Shown in pieces: positions 24,876 through 33,725 of a stretch of 49,064 bases of DNA. The notes below the pieces were generated by a model. It was not told where the DNA came from, made no database searches, and saw only the letters and a program-made list of their open reading frames with translations. Source of the stretch: Aphanocapsa sp. GSE-SYN-MK-11-07L (GTDB taxonomy: Bacteria > Cyanobacteriota > Cyanobacteriia > Thermosynechococcales > Thermosynechococcaceae); the NCBI GenBank assembly GCA_019359715.1, contig JAHHGS010000096.1, forward strand, positions 1 through 49,064, given 5' to 3'. Within the stretch, counting starts at the first letter, position 1. Each line of letters starts with the position of its first letter. A program made the translations under genes and the position numbers.

Positions 24876-25547
24876 TTAAGTAAACTGCTGACTTAGCATC
24901 ATGGGATTGTGGACGGTGATTTTTTTCTTGTGAATTGAAATCATGTTTTGGTCGCGCAGTTCGCCAAGCAAGCGAGTCACGGTAACGCGAGTTGAGCCAA
25001 TTGCTTCTGCGATCGCCTGGTGGGACAGCTTTAAATCAACGGTAATCCCTGCCGTGGTCGGTACGCCAAAATCGCGGCACAGAATTAGCAAAAAGCTAAC
25101 CAACCGCGATCCCATATCTCGGTGGGCTAGGGTTTCGATCATCATTTCAGTCTGCAAAATCCGTGAAGATAGCCCCCGCAGCAAAACCATTGGCAGTTCA
25201 GGGTCTTCTTTCATCGCTTTTTCCACCTGCTCAATTGGCACTGACAGCAAATCGACAGGCGTAAACGCTACAGCGTGATAAAAGCGATCGGAGCGATTGC
25301 CGGTGATCAAAGACAGCACCCCAAACACGCTATTTTCGCGCAGCAAGGCAACGGTAATTTCCTCCCCTGCTTCGTAGACTCGCGATAACTTAACGGCTCC
25401 TTTGAGGATGAAATATACGCGCTCGGCTGGATCACCCGGAAAGAAGATTGTCTTACCGCGATCGAAGCTCTCGACAACGGAGGGAAACACACCACTTGCC
25501 ATTTGACGGAAAACAGCCGCCAACGCAGTTTCTTTTGTCACGACCAT
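24876..25547 (-). CDS. ntcA: Global nitrogen regulator NtcA
   Basis: A CRP/FNR-family activator of 223 residues, nearly identical in pattern to known cyanobacterial Ntc[17 protein letters not shown]-type cNMP-like domain, [20 protein letters not shown], and the helix-turn-helix [20 protein letters not shown] at about 170-190. It binds 2-oxoglutarate and activates genes with GTAN8TAC boxes. The start at 25545-25547 ([10 protein letters not shown]) fits the known N-terminus. An in-frame ATG at 25604 would add 19 unrelated residues. A perfect NtcA box lies upstream, so the gene is probably autoregulated. Confidence 0.97.
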   Translation of the reverse strand: MVVTKETALAAVFRQMASGVFPSVVESFDRGKTIFFPGDPAERVYFILKGAVKLSRVYEAGEEITVALLRENSVFGVLSLITGNRSDRFYHAVAFTPVDLLSVPIEQVEKAMKEDPELPMVLLRGLSSRILQTEMMIETLAHRDMGSRLVSFLLILCRDFGVPTTAGITVDLKLSHQAIAEAIGSTRVTVTRLLGELRDQNMISIHKKKITVHNPMMLSQQFT

Positions 25548-25669
25548 ATTTTTTTGTTTAACCCCGTCCTGTGGCAAGGTGCCAATTTCAGCAAGTAAAG
25601 CCATAAAGTGAAGATTGCAAATATATCAAGCAATTGAGAACACTTAAGCGAACTCCAGATTGTTTTTTT

Positions 25670-25683
25670 GTATTAACCGATAC
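25670..25683 (-). promoter_or_regulatory. NtcA box upstream of ntcA
   Basis: GTA, eight bases, TAC, an exact consensus match, 122 bases before the favoured ntcA start. A weak -10-like sequence (ttaagt) begins 22 bases downstream. Autoregulation through such a box is established for ntcA in other cyanobacteria. Confidence 0.7.
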
Positions 25684-25842
25684 CAAATGCCTCTGTAGCC
25701 ATCCTAAATCATTGGCGAGAGCAATGTTTTCCAGCCACAATTCCTCTAAATCGCCTCTATCAATCGCCAACCCGCAGGATCTGGCAATCAGATCTGATCG
25801 ATCAATACTGGAAAGTGACCTTGCCTTTAATTGGGCTGCTGG

Positions 25843-26508
25843 CTATTGGTTGTACCAGGCTTTTTTCCAGCCCTGCATCTGCTTAATTTCTGCCTGCTGC
25901 GAGGTGATAATGTTTTGGGCTAGGGTTTTAATTTCAGCCCGCTGCGATTTTTTGAGCGCATCTTCAGCCATCACGAGTGCCCCTTGATGGTGGGGAATCA
26001 TCGCATTGATGAAGCGCAGATCAAACTCAGGATCTGCCGCTCCCAAATCCATACTCATCATCATGCTCTGTTTTTGGGCTTCAGACATTGGCATCATGTG
26101 ACCCATTTGTGAGTCGTAGGCCATTGGGGTAGCTGGGGCTTGGGCATACCACTGCGATCGCCACTGCTGCATCTCGGCAAGTTCTTGGTCTTGAGCTTTG
26201 ATGATTGCCTCAGCTAGTTTTTTTAACTCTGGATGTTTTGCCTTGCTCAAGGCTTGCTTGGCCATTACCACTGCTCCCTGATGATGAGGAATCATGCCGT
26301 CAATAAACCGGAGGTCAAAGTTGGGATCAGCCGGGCCAAGATCCATGCCCATTGAGTGGTTGATGCCTCCCATTTCACCCATTCCGCTCGCCGCGGCGGA
26401 GGGCTGTGGCGTTGGTTGACTTTGTGAAGTCGCTGAACAGGCGGTCAAAGCCCCGATGACCACCAGTAGAAATCCAAGTGAACTTGTTTTGAACGAAATT
26501 TTTCTCAT
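25843..26508 (-). CDS. DUF305 lipoprotein with two tandem domains
   Basis: About 221 residues from the ATG at 26506-26508. A lipoprotein signal peptide ends in the lipobox LTAC, so the mature protein should be anchored to a membrane. Two DUF305 units follow, each with DLRFI(D/N)xMIPHHQGAxVMA and a Met/Gln-rich helix ending in a Trp-containing segment (QWYAQ, AWYNQ). The His-His and Met residues suggest metal, possibly copper, handling; this is a family-level inference. An upstream in-frame ATG at 26646 would place 46 residues before the signal peptide and is disfavoured. Confidence 0.85.
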   Translation of the reverse strand: MRKISFKTSSLGFLLVVIGALTACSATSQSQPTPQPSAAASGMGEMGGINHSMGMDLGPADPNFDLRFIDGMIPHHQGAVVMAKQALSKAKHPELKKLAEAIIKAQDQELAEMQQWRSQWYAQAPATPMAYDSQMGHMMPMSEAQKQSMMMSMDLGAADPEFDLRFINAMIPHHQGALVMAEDALKKSQRAEIKTLAQNIITSQQAEIKQMQGWKKAWYNQ

Positions 26509-26672
26509 TGCCCTGCTTAAAGTTGGCTCAATTAATCCTGCCCCTAAATTTTGAACCCTCCAGTTAACTGGAAAGTCAATCGTGCAGGGGAGGGTGATGC
26601 CTGGGCGATCGCCCCTTAGCCAATCCTTTGATTGCGATAGCAACACAGCACGTTCAGCTGATTGGATGCGAT

Positions 26673-28205
26673 TTATTGAATCCGATCAAGGGTGCGATAT
26701 TGAATTGCTTCTGCAACGTGCTGGGTTTGCATAGTTTGATCATTGGCTAAGTCGGCGATCGTCCGGGCTACTTTCAGAATCCGATCAGTCCCTCTGGCAG
26801 ATAGGCCCAATTGGCGAATTGCGGCCTCCAAAAGCTGACGAGTGGCGCTGTCGAGCTGACACCATCGCTTGAGATGGCGGCTTTGCATTTGGGCATTACA
26901 GCGCAGGCTGGGTTCGGCTTTAAATCGGTCAGAGGCGCGATCGCGGGCCACTTTTACCCTTTGGCGAACAGTGTGCGAATCTTCACCCGTTGATTGCTGA
27001 GTCATTTCCTCTGGCTTGAGTCGATTGACCATTACCTGCAAATCAATCCGATCCATCAGCGGCCCAGACAGCTTAGCCCAGTATTGCTCTCGCTGGCGGG
27101 AGGAACAGGTACAGGGCTGGACTGGATCGGCAAAATAGCCACAGGGACACGGATTCGTACTTGCGATCAGCGTAAAACTAGCCGGAAACATCACCGACTG
27201 GCGAGTCCGAGCAATCGTCACATAGCCATCTTCGAGCGGCTGGCGCAGGAACTCTAAGACATCTCGCTTAAACTCGGTCAGTTCATCCAAGAACAAAATT
27301 CCATTGTGAGAGAGGGAAATTTCGCCAGGGCGGGGGAAACTGCCGCCACCGACCAGGGCTGGCCCAGAAGCCGAATGGTGGGGGCTGCGAAAGGGGCGAT
27401 CGCGCACCAGACTGCCCCGTTCTTTAAGCAAGCCAGCCACAGAATGAATCTTGGTTACTTCTAGGGCTTCCGCAAACTCTAGCGGCGGCAAAATACTCGG
27501 CAACCGCCGCGCCAGCATCGTTTTGCCACTGCCCGGTGGGCCAACAAAAATCAAATTATGTCCACCCGCTGCGGCAATTTCTAACGCCCGCCGAGCGTGG
27601 GATTGTCCTTTGACATCCCGTAAGTCTAGAGCAGAGTTCAAGCAGTCAGCCACATCTTCAGAGGGTGCAGGAGTGGTAACGGGCTGATAGCGATTGGGGT
27701 TATTCAGAAAGCCAGCCACCTCAGCCAGGTTTTGGAAACCGTAGACCGCCAATCCTTCCACCACGATCGCTTCGTTGATGTTGGCGGCCGGTAAAATCAA
27801 TCCCTTTAAGCCCAGTTTTTGGGCCGCAGCGGCGATCGGCAATACCCCCGCGATCGGACGCAAGCTGCCATCCAGCGAAACTTCGCCCAAAAATAGAAAC
27901 TCGTCTAATTGCTGTGAGCGCACCTGCTCAGAGGCAGCCAGAATACCCATACTAATCGGTAGGTCAAAGCTGGGGCCCTCTTTCCGCAGGTCGGCAGGCG
28001 TTAGGTTAATTACAATCCGCCGCATTGGGAAAGTGTAGCCAGAATTTTTGAGGGCAGCTTTGACCCGTTCTTTGGCTTCTTGCACGGCCGCATCGGGAAG
28101 ACCAACCACCACAATTCCTGGCAAGCCACCAGAGACATCCACCTCAACCCCGACTTTAACCGCCTCAATGCCAATCAGGGAAGCACTCCAAACACGCGCC
28201 AGCAT
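26673..28205 (-). CDS. comM: YifB/ComM-family AAA+ ATPase (Mg-chelatase-like)
   Basis: A 510-residue protein of standard length. The N-terminal Lon-protease-like ChlI domain has VVGLPDAAVQEAKERV. The AAA+ core has Walker A FVGPPGSGKTML and Walker B GILFLDEL, and a C-terminal winged helix (LGLSARGTDRILKVARTIADL) completes it. The bacterial homologue ComM is a hexameric branch-migration helicase that helps integrate DNA during natural transformation. The ATG is at 28203-28205. Confidence 0.93.
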   Translation of the reverse strand: MLARVWSASLIGIEAVKVGVEVDVSGGLPGIVVVGLPDAAVQEAKERVKAALKNSGYTFPMRRIVINLTPADLRKEGPSFDLPISMGILAASEQVRSQQLDEFLFLGEVSLDGSLRPIAGVLPIAAAAQKLGLKGLILPAANINEAIVVEGLAVYGFQNLAEVAGFLNNPNRYQPVTTPAPSEDVADCLNSALDLRDVKGQSHARRALEIAAAGGHNLIFVGPPGSGKTMLARRLPSILPPLEFAEALEVTKIHSVAGLLKERGSLVRDRPFRSPHHSASGPALVGGGSFPRPGEISLSHNGILFLDELTEFKRDVLEFLRQPLEDGYVTIARTRQSVMFPASFTLIASTNPCPCGYFADPVQPCTCSSRQREQYWAKLSGPLMDRIDLQVMVNRLKPEEMTQQSTGEDSHTVRQRVKVARDRASDRFKAEPSLRCNAQMQSRHLKRWCQLDSATRQLLEAAIRQLGLSARGTDRILKVARTIADLANDQTMQTQHVAEAIQYRTLDRIQ

Positions 28206-28343
28206 AATTATTGCCTACAGAAGGAAGATAGTGACTCTTATTATCGTCTGGGACGCCGTAAACTTCGGTAAAGGGCTAGCAACAGGCGATCGCCCATTGA
28301 TTTTTGTATTACTCTACTTATCATCCATGCCAAACCGGATGCT

Positions 28344-28374
28344 CTGGATCTGAAGCCATAGGCTTCAGATCCAG
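28344..28374. repeat. Strong intergenic hairpin
   Basis: Two 14-bp perfect arms (28344-28357 and 28361-28374) with a 3-base loop. There is no T-tract on either side, so it is not a standard terminator. It lies in the 338-bp stretch 28206-28543, which otherwise contains only the comM promoter region and the antitoxin upstream sequence. Confidence 0.6.
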
Positions 28375-28543
28375 CGATGACCTGCTGTTAAAATTGCTGG
28401 AATTGAATCTCGCCCTAGCCGAGCGAGAAAGGCAAAATCTGCCGGTGATTGGGCCAGTTGCTCCCGCTTGAGAGTCAAGGTCAGATGCCCGATTCCGCTA
28501 ATTTATGATTAAAGAGAGATCGCTTTTAGACAGGAGCAGACTG

Positions 28544-28786
28544 ATGAGGTTAGAAAAATTACAACAGCAGGTACTAGAATTGCCGATTAGCGATCGCTGG
28601 CAATTAGTTCAGTCCGTCCTGGCATCGATTCAGCAAGAAACCCTTTCATTGAGTGTCTCAAATCCAACCATCAACTCTTTGACTAATCTTGCCCCTTGGA
28701 CACAAAATCTAATTGGCGTGATTCAGCTTGGAACAGAAGATCCAACCGAAACCTATGTGGATTTTCTGGAGGAGAAATACAATTGA
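28544..28786 (+). CDS. Small antitoxin-like protein
   Basis: An 80-residue protein (ATG at 28544, with aggagc just upstream). The pattern LEKLQQQVLELPISDRWQLVQSVL, an acidic C-terminus and a one-frame overlap with a PIN-domain remnant suggest the antitoxin of a former VapBC-like pair. Many short cyanobacterial antitoxins have this lay-out. The exact family is not certain. An upstream in-frame ATG at 28505 would add 13 residues. Confidence 0.55.
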   Translation: MRLEKLQQQVLELPISDRWQLVQSVLASIQQETLSLSVSNPTINSLTNLAPWTQNLIGVIQLGTEDPTETYVDFLEEKYN

Positions 28787-28908
28787 AGAGGGTGTTATTT
28801 GATAGCGATGTATTGCTAGATGTTTTGGGGAAACGCCAGCCCTTCCTTCTTGCTTCTGCCTAAGCCTTGAGTGCAGTGGTACTCAGTCAGGTAGAAGGAT
28901 ACTTATAG
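28783..28908 (+). pseudogene. Truncated PIN-domain toxin (VapC-like)
   Basis: A TTG at 28783 overlaps the antitoxin stop and opens a frame reading KRVLFDSDVLLDVLGKRQPF, the typical first strand and metal-ligand Asp of PIN toxins. A TAA at 28861 falls where homologues usually have another residue. The frame continues with ALSAVVLSQVEGYL before a second stop at 28906. The rest of the roughly 130-residue domain, with its other acidic ligands, is missing. Confidence 0.6.
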
Positions 28909-28919
28909 TGGCGAACAGA

Positions 28920-29303
28920 TTAAGGATTATTCGAGTAATCTACATTACTCCGCATTACTTCTATTCGCTCTTTGGCATGAGCTTCTAGCTCGTGGGTTAC
29001 AAATCTAGGGCATATTTGATCAACAGCAAACAATCTAGCGTCAATTGCCATAGCAGCTTGCCGAAAAACTGAATATTCAAATTTGCCATAAATAGGGGTA
29101 AAGAATCCCTCTGTCTCAAGATTATAGATGCCTGTCCAATAATATTCCAAAGCTGTAGAGCAACTCTCGCCTAGTTTCTGTCTCAAGTCGTAAGGTAATC
29201 TAGCGCGGCTATCAATATCGACTGTTTGAGCTCTAGCAACTTGGGCAAACAGCGGAATTGAATTGAAAACAATCGAAGCAGCAGCAATAATTAGACCTTT
29301 CAT
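28920..29303 (-). CDS. Secreted protein of unknown function
   Basis: About 127 residues from the ATG at 29301-29303. A signal peptide (hydrophobic core GLIIAAASIVFNSIPLF, probable cleavage after ARA) is followed by a soluble domain with two Cys (in ESCSTALEYYW and DQICPRF) that may form a disulfide. I do not recognise the family. A frame extension to 29339 would hide the signal peptide. The 205 bp upstream (29340-29544) hold nothing evident. Confidence 0.6.
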   Translation of the reverse strand: MKGLIIAAASIVFNSIPLFAQVARAQTVDIDSRARLPYDLRQKLGESCSTALEYYWTGIYNLETEGFFTPIYGKFEYSVFRQAAMAIDARLFAVDQICPRFVTHELEAHAKERIEVMRSNVDYSNNP

Positions 29304-29544
29304 GAGAATCTCATAAATTATAAAGAGCGCATTGCACACGAATTTAGTTACTTTTACTGTCGTAATCTTGAATTATCTGGTTGGCATTCTAAATCAGTCC
29401 ATCAGTCCAGTCAAAATTTGCCCTGAATAAGATCACTGACCCTCAAATAAATTTCTCTGTTACTCAAAGAATTCCCAATCCAAGCATCCAATTTAACTAG
29501 TTAGCTCTGCGAGAGGATGCAATTAGACTGATTAGAGATCGCCC

Positions 29545-30861
29545 TTATTGATGACAGAGGCGGCGATAAACTGTGGCCAAGGCATCAGCATCGCCCACAT
29601 TGCCAGGGAATAGAACGACGGGTAAGTTAGGAAAGCGGGGGTGATCGGGCGGGGTTCGGACGACGGAGCAACCGGCTAAGATTTGCCCCAGCAAACGAGC
29701 GGTTCGCAGCGCCAGTCCGGTACTCAGCACATCGTTCGAGGTAATACCGCCTTTGCTAATTAAAAAGCCAATGTCTGCCGGTAAACCCTGGACAATATCC
29801 ATCAGCAACGCCGACACCGATGCCCCAAAGTCAAGCCGAGTCTGAGTATTCTCAAAAGTCAATTCCTGGCGACTGGTATAGACAACGGGGGTTTTTCCCT
29901 CGGCATGAACTTGGTTAACCTGGGCTAAGGTTTGGGCCAGCAATTGACCGGCATCTGCTTCGCCAAGCAGTTGACTGACTTCTACTTCTACGCCAGCTAG
30001 GCCTGGTTCTTGCAGCAAGCGCTCTAGCTGCTCAGTCGTTTTTTTGACGTGGGAACCTACAATCACGGCTCCCGGTTGACCATTGCGGACGTACTGCGAC
30101 ATTTCGGTGGCGGCGATCGCCTGAGGCGGCAAATTAGCCAACGCCGTTAACAGACTAGCTGCGCTCCGAAACAAAAATCGCTTGCCCTGGGCGGCGACGG
30201 CCAAAACATCTTGGGCAAACTGGTTCAGATCAGACTGAGTTTCAGCGTCTACGACCCCACACTGGTTGTTCTGAAGCTGAAGCAGGCGATCGCGGCTGCC
30301 TTGACGAATCTCTTTGAGTAAAAATCGCTCAACTTGTCCGGCCGCAATCCGCCCTTGGGTTTTCTCTTCGACGTAATCAGGCAGATAGCTGTGGTGGTAG
30401 GCAAAGACAGAATCGCGGGCAAATTCGGTTTGATCCACCGGCGTTGGCACCCGATTGATGATCAAATAGTGAATGCTGTCCCGGGTGATCCGCCCCCCTT
30501 CAAAAAAAGCGGGCACTAAAAAGTGGGCATCAAACGGGCCCAACTCAGCAGCGATCGCGTCGGTTTCAATCGGGTAGTGTCCGCGCAGGGTCGAGTCTGA
30601 GCGGCTGACCACCAAAAAGTCTTGGACTTGCTCAGCCGCGATCGCTCGCTTTAAGTTGCGACAGACCTCTGTTGTGATCTGGGCAGCTTGCTCTGGCGGC
30701 AAAGCCCGCGTATTGGTCAAAACAAAGAAAATTGGCGACGCATCGGCTAACCCCAACCGCAAAGTTTCCACATCCCAGCCGGTCAGCAGGAGGCAACTGT
30801 GTACCGTCTGCGACCCCGTTGGATCGTCATCCAAAACGATAATCTTGGGCTGAGTCGGCAT
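29545..30861 (-). CDS. Four-carbon acid sugar kinase family protein
   Basis: About 438 residues from MPTQPKIIVLDDDPTG (ATG 30859-30861). DUF1537/OtnK-type kinases phosphorylate threonate-type four-carbon acid sugars. The N-terminal half has LDDDPTGSQTVH and VVSRSDSTLRGHYP, and the C-terminal nucleotide-binding half has SKGGITSNDVLSTGL and VVLFPGNVGDADAL. No partner dehydrogenase, aldolase or isomerase is adjacent, so the physiological substrate is not certain. A 24-residue upstream extension to 30933 is unlikely. Confidence 0.88.
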   Translation of the reverse strand: MPTQPKIIVLDDDPTGSQTVHSCLLLTGWDVETLRLGLADASPIFFVLTNTRALPPEQAAQITTEVCRNLKRAIAAEQVQDFLVVSRSDSTLRGHYPIETDAIAAELGPFDAHFLVPAFFEGGRITRDSIHYLIINRVPTPVDQTEFARDSVFAYHHSYLPDYVEEKTQGRIAAGQVERFLLKEIRQGSRDRLLQLQNNQCGVVDAETQSDLNQFAQDVLAVAAQGKRFLFRSAASLLTALANLPPQAIAATEMSQYVRNGQPGAVIVGSHVKKTTEQLERLLQEPGLAGVEVEVSQLLGEADAGQLLAQTLAQVNQVHAEGKTPVVYTSRQELTFENTQTRLDFGASVSALLMDIVQGLPADIGFLISKGGITSNDVLSTGLALRTARLLGQILAGCSVVRTPPDHPRFPNLPVVLFPGNVGDADALATVYRRLCHQ

Positions 30862-30966
30862 GAGTTTTAGCCAGATAAAATTCTCAACCCATTGTCCAGC
30901 AATCTGAGCCGCCGATTCGCGAATTGATCTCAATTTTTATGACATTACGGAACGATCGCTCCAAAT

Positions 30967-31002
30967 CAAAAGACTGCCCTGATTTTGCAGCGCAGTCTTT
31001 TG
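30967..31002 (-). terminator. Intrinsic terminator
   Basis: Perfect 11-bp arms (30967-30977 and 30992-31002) with a 14-base loop. The A/T end of the stem gives a TTTT run on either strand. It is 30 bp beyond the stop of the secreted protein at 31033 and would end that minus-strand transcript before the kinase promoter. Confidence 0.65.
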
Positions 31003-31032
31003 TAAACGATCTTAATTCTTCAGCTCTGACGT

Positions 31033-31617
31033 TTATGGCAGAGATTTTGGCATTGATGGCGAAGAGGGTGTGGTTGGCCCAGAGGGAACCGTCGGAACAG
31101 TGGGCACAGTTGGAGCAGAAGGCACAGTTGGTAATGTCTGCACGGATGGGTTCATTGGCGCAGGTGAATCTGACGGCATCGTCGGATCAGTTGACTTAGG
31201 AACGGTTGAATCAGTCGGCGACATTGAGTCAGATCTTGTTTTGGGAACAGTCGAATCAGTCGGAGTCATCGGGTCAGTTGACTTGGGAACCGTTGAGTCG
31301 GTAGGCGACATTGAGTCAGTCTTTGTCTTTGTCTTGGGTGCCATTGGATCAGCCGAGATGGCTGGATCAGATGCCGGCTTGGTCAGAGTCGAATCTGCAG
31401 GTGTTAGGGAGTCAGATTTTGGGTTAGAAACAGTTGGATCAGAAGACAGGCTCGGATTAACTGTTGCTTTGGGGACAACGGACTCAGACGATTTGACCGT
31501 AGGAGCAATCTTTGACGACTCTGGAGTTGGAAGAGCCTCGACTCTTGGCGCTTTAACCAAAACTGGCAAGCTTAAAATTGCCAGCAAAGGAAGAGTGGTG
31601 AGAAATCTAGGTTTCAT
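31033..31617 (-). CDS. Secreted Ser/Thr/Pro-rich repeat protein
   Basis: A 194-residue protein with an N-terminal signal peptide (LTTLPLLAILSLPVLV, cleavage near VEA). The low-complexity body contains repeats of the type SPTDSTVPKSTDP and a Val/Pro/Thr tail (TVPTVPTVPS). It is probably exported and may be an extended wall- or surface-associated linker. It has no recognisable enzymatic domain. The ATG is at 31615-31617. The plus strand is also open through the repeat region, a consequence of the repeat composition. Confidence 0.6.
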   Translation of the reverse strand: MKPRFLTTLPLLAILSLPVLVKAPRVEALPTPESSKIAPTVKSSESVVPKATVNPSLSSDPTVSNPKSDSLTPADSTLTKPASDPAISADPMAPKTKTKTDSMSPTDSTVPKSTDPMTPTDSTVPKTRSDSMSPTDSTVPKSTDPTMPSDSPAPMNPSVQTLPTVPSAPTVPTVPTVPSGPTTPSSPSMPKSLP

Positions 31618-31951
31618 TGTTGATGATTGTCCCTAAACTAATGAAGTACTTGTGAAAGATGTTTTGACATCCAAATCAGAATGACAAAATTCTTACTTCC
31701 ACTCCAGTATTGATTGACTCCAGAGAGTGATAGTTCCGAAAAGTTATGCAAAAACAAGATCTAAAAATTAGAAATTCAAAGATGATGAACCCTCGTCATC
31801 ATGACTCAAATATTTATGCCTAAATGCAGCCGATTCAGATTAAAAAGTTCCCGCTTTAACTCAAGGTCAACCCCCAAGTCTAGCAATTTCTTCTAGACTA
31901 AAATGCTATACGGCGAGTCTAAGCTGTCCCAGATTGTTTTGATCCCGATCA
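31618..31951. other. Divergent promoter region
   Basis: These 334 AT-rich bp lie between the secreted protein (minus) and purN (plus). They contain two short inverted repeats, atgatga/tcatcat near 31784-31804 and agtctag/ctagact near 31878-31900. I see no gene. Confidence 0.4.
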
Positions 31952-32596
31952 ATGCTAACCCAACTTGAATATGCAGCCACTAGCTTGGTCTCCCCACCTT
32001 TGGGTACGAAGGTGCTTGAACCAGTCCGATCGCCCTTAAAGCTAGGAGTTTTAGCATCCGGTAGCGGCAGTAACTTTGCGGCGATCGCCGCCGCCTGTGC
32101 GAAGGATGAACTGCCAGCTCAAGTTCAGGTAATGATTTACAACAACCCGAATGCCAAAGCAGCCGAACGAGCAGCGCAATGGCAAATTCCCAGCCGCTTG
32201 CTTAACCATCGAAGCTATGCCCAACGAGAAGATCTAGACCATGCCATCATTAACACGCTGCAAGAGTTTGGCGTCGAATGGGTTGTGATGGCAGGCTGGA
32301 TGCGAGTTGTTACCCCGGTGCTGATCGATGCGTTTCCAGAGCGAATTCTAAATATTCACCCTAGTTTATTGCCCAGCTTTCGGGGCGTGCGGGCGGTGGA
32401 ACAAGCCCTAGCCGCGGGGGTAAAAATTACTGGCTGTACGGTGCATCTCGTCGTCCCAGAACTCGACAGTGGGCCAATTTTGACCCAAGCTGCGGTGCCA
32501 ATTTTGCCGGGTGATACTCCAGAAACGCTGCATGCCCGGATTCAGGTGCAGGAGCATTTAATTCTGAAGCAGGCGATCGCTTTAGTTGCTGGATAG
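31952..32596 (+). CDS. purN: Phosphoribosylglycinamide formyltransferase
   Basis: A 214-residue GART that transfers a formyl group from 10-formyl-tetrahydrofolate to GAR in purine synthesis. It shows LGVLASGSGSNF, the active-site block ILNIHPSLLPSF with its Asn and His, GCTVHLVVPELDSGPIL and a catalytic Asp in ELDSG. The N-terminus is about 28 residues longer than E. coli PurN, as is common in cyanobacteria. Confidence 0.93.
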   Translation: MLTQLEYAATSLVSPPLGTKVLEPVRSPLKLGVLASGSGSNFAAIAAACAKDELPAQVQVMIYNNPNAKAAERAAQWQIPSRLLNHRSYAQREDLDHAIINTLQEFGVEWVVMAGWMRVVTPVLIDAFPERILNIHPSLLPSFRGVRAVEQALAAGVKITGCTVHLVVPELDSGPILTQAAVPILPGDTPETLHARIQVQEHLILKQAIALVAG

Positions 32597-32769
32597 GGTT
32601 TGATTGTAATTTCCAATCTAGGTTTTTTGGCGGCTCCACCGCTAAAAACATGGTTCTGGACGTCGCTCTAGGCGCATAACTCAGCTCAGCCAGGAATATA
32701 TGTTAGAAGATGAGTAGGCAGGCAATCGCCGTAGTTGCCGCCAAAGAAAATTGTTTTGGATTAGTCACC

Positions 32770-33162
32770 ATGCCTAAGCCTAAAGATCGGACTCTGGCAA
32801 CCCTTTTGGCCTTCGCTGGGATTGTTGTCCCTGGGTTACATAAGTTTTACTTGGGGCAGTCGCTCTGGGGGATGGGCTATTTATTGCCAGGTTTATTGTT
32901 CTGGAGCTTTCCAGCCGGGACAATTCCCCGCCTTGCTAGCCTAATTGAAGGAGTCTGGTATTTATTTTTGAGCCAAGAAGAGTTTAACCGCCGGTTTAAC
33001 CCGGAATGGGCTGCGGTTGGTGTGCTAAGTTCTGGCAGCAGCGTTGATCCAACCAGAGTTGAAGCGATTGCCCAGGCCTTGCGCCAGCTTGACACTCTCC
33101 GCCAAGAAGGACTAATTACCGAATACGAATTCGAGCAACAGCGACGGCAACTGCTGGGTTGA
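32770..33162 (+). CDS. TM2-like membrane protein with SHOCT tail
   Basis: About 130 residues from ATG 32770 (an earlier in-frame ATG at 32710 is possible). Two hydrophobic segments (LATLLAFAGIVVPGLHKFYLGQ and WGMGYLLPGLLFWSF) carry the TM2-type G-x-H-x-F-Y-L-G signature. The C-terminus (LDTLRQEGLITEYEFEQQRRQLL) is a SHOCT oligomerisation motif. The function is unknown. It is 173 bp after purN. Confidence 0.75.
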   Translation: MPKPKDRTLATLLAFAGIVVPGLHKFYLGQSLWGMGYLLPGLLFWSFPAGTIPRLASLIEGVWYLFLSQEEFNRRFNPEWAAVGVLSSGSSVDPTRVEAIAQALRQLDTLRQEGLITEYEFEQQRRQLLG

Positions 33163-33188
33163 CTGTAACCAAGGGGATGGGCTAGACC

Positions 33189-33692
33189 TTAGACCTTGGG
33201 GAGCTGATCAACTTCAAAATACTGATAAAACTGGTCGGTGACTTGCAGCCAGTAAGAGCGACCATTCCGGCGTTTACTGACAAACCCCCGTTCGACTAGC
33301 TCTTGCACCTGGGGGTAGGCACCTGAGCCGCGCAGGTCAACCAGCTCCGTTTGAGCGATCGGCCCCTTGAGAGCAATCGTCGCCAAAGTTCGCATCGCAC
33401 CAACGCCCAGGTCAGCCGGCACCAAGGTTTGCACCAATTCCTGGAAAGCAGCCCGGAGCTGGAGGCTATAGCCAGCTTCGGTTTCTACCACTTCGAGAGC
33501 GCTATCCCGCTGGGCATAGTCTGCCATCAAGTCCATCAGGGCTTCTTCAACCGTCGGGCGATCGCAGCGAGCAAATTCGGCAATCTCCATCACCTTCAGC
33601 GGTTGGGCCCTCAAATAGAGAATCGCTTCAATCGTCGCTGCCAAGGAGTGGGCAGACGCTGGGGGTTCGTGATGCTGTGCTTGGTTATCCAA
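33189..33692 (-). CDS. scpB: Segregation and condensation protein B
   Basis: A 167-residue ScpB, the small winged-helix kleisin partner of the SMC-ScpA complex that compacts and segregates chromosomes. It shows AATIEAILYLRAQPLKVMEIA, the second winged helix GVGAMRTLATIALKGPIAQTELVDLRGSGAYPQVQELVERGF, and the usual C-terminal QFYQYF. The frame opens with TTG and lacks a good ribosome binding site, so the exact start is uncertain. scpA is not adjacent. Confidence 0.88.
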   Translation of the reverse strand: MDNQAQHHEPPASAHSLAATIEAILYLRAQPLKVMEIAEFARCDRPTVEEALMDLMADYAQRDSALEVVETEAGYSLQLRAAFQELVQTLVPADLGVGAMRTLATIALKGPIAQTELVDLRGSGAYPQVQELVERGFVSKRRNGRSYWLQVTDQFYQYFEVDQLPKV

Positions 33693-33725
33693 TGGTTTGA
33701 TGCGATCGCAATCTCTAGGATAACT

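Noticed and set aside
31070-31636. A plus-strand frame of 188 codons opposite the Ser/Thr/Pro-rich secreted protein
   Set aside because: It is a Gly/Val/Glu-rich mirror of the repeats with no signal peptide or domain, while the minus frame has a clear signal peptide.
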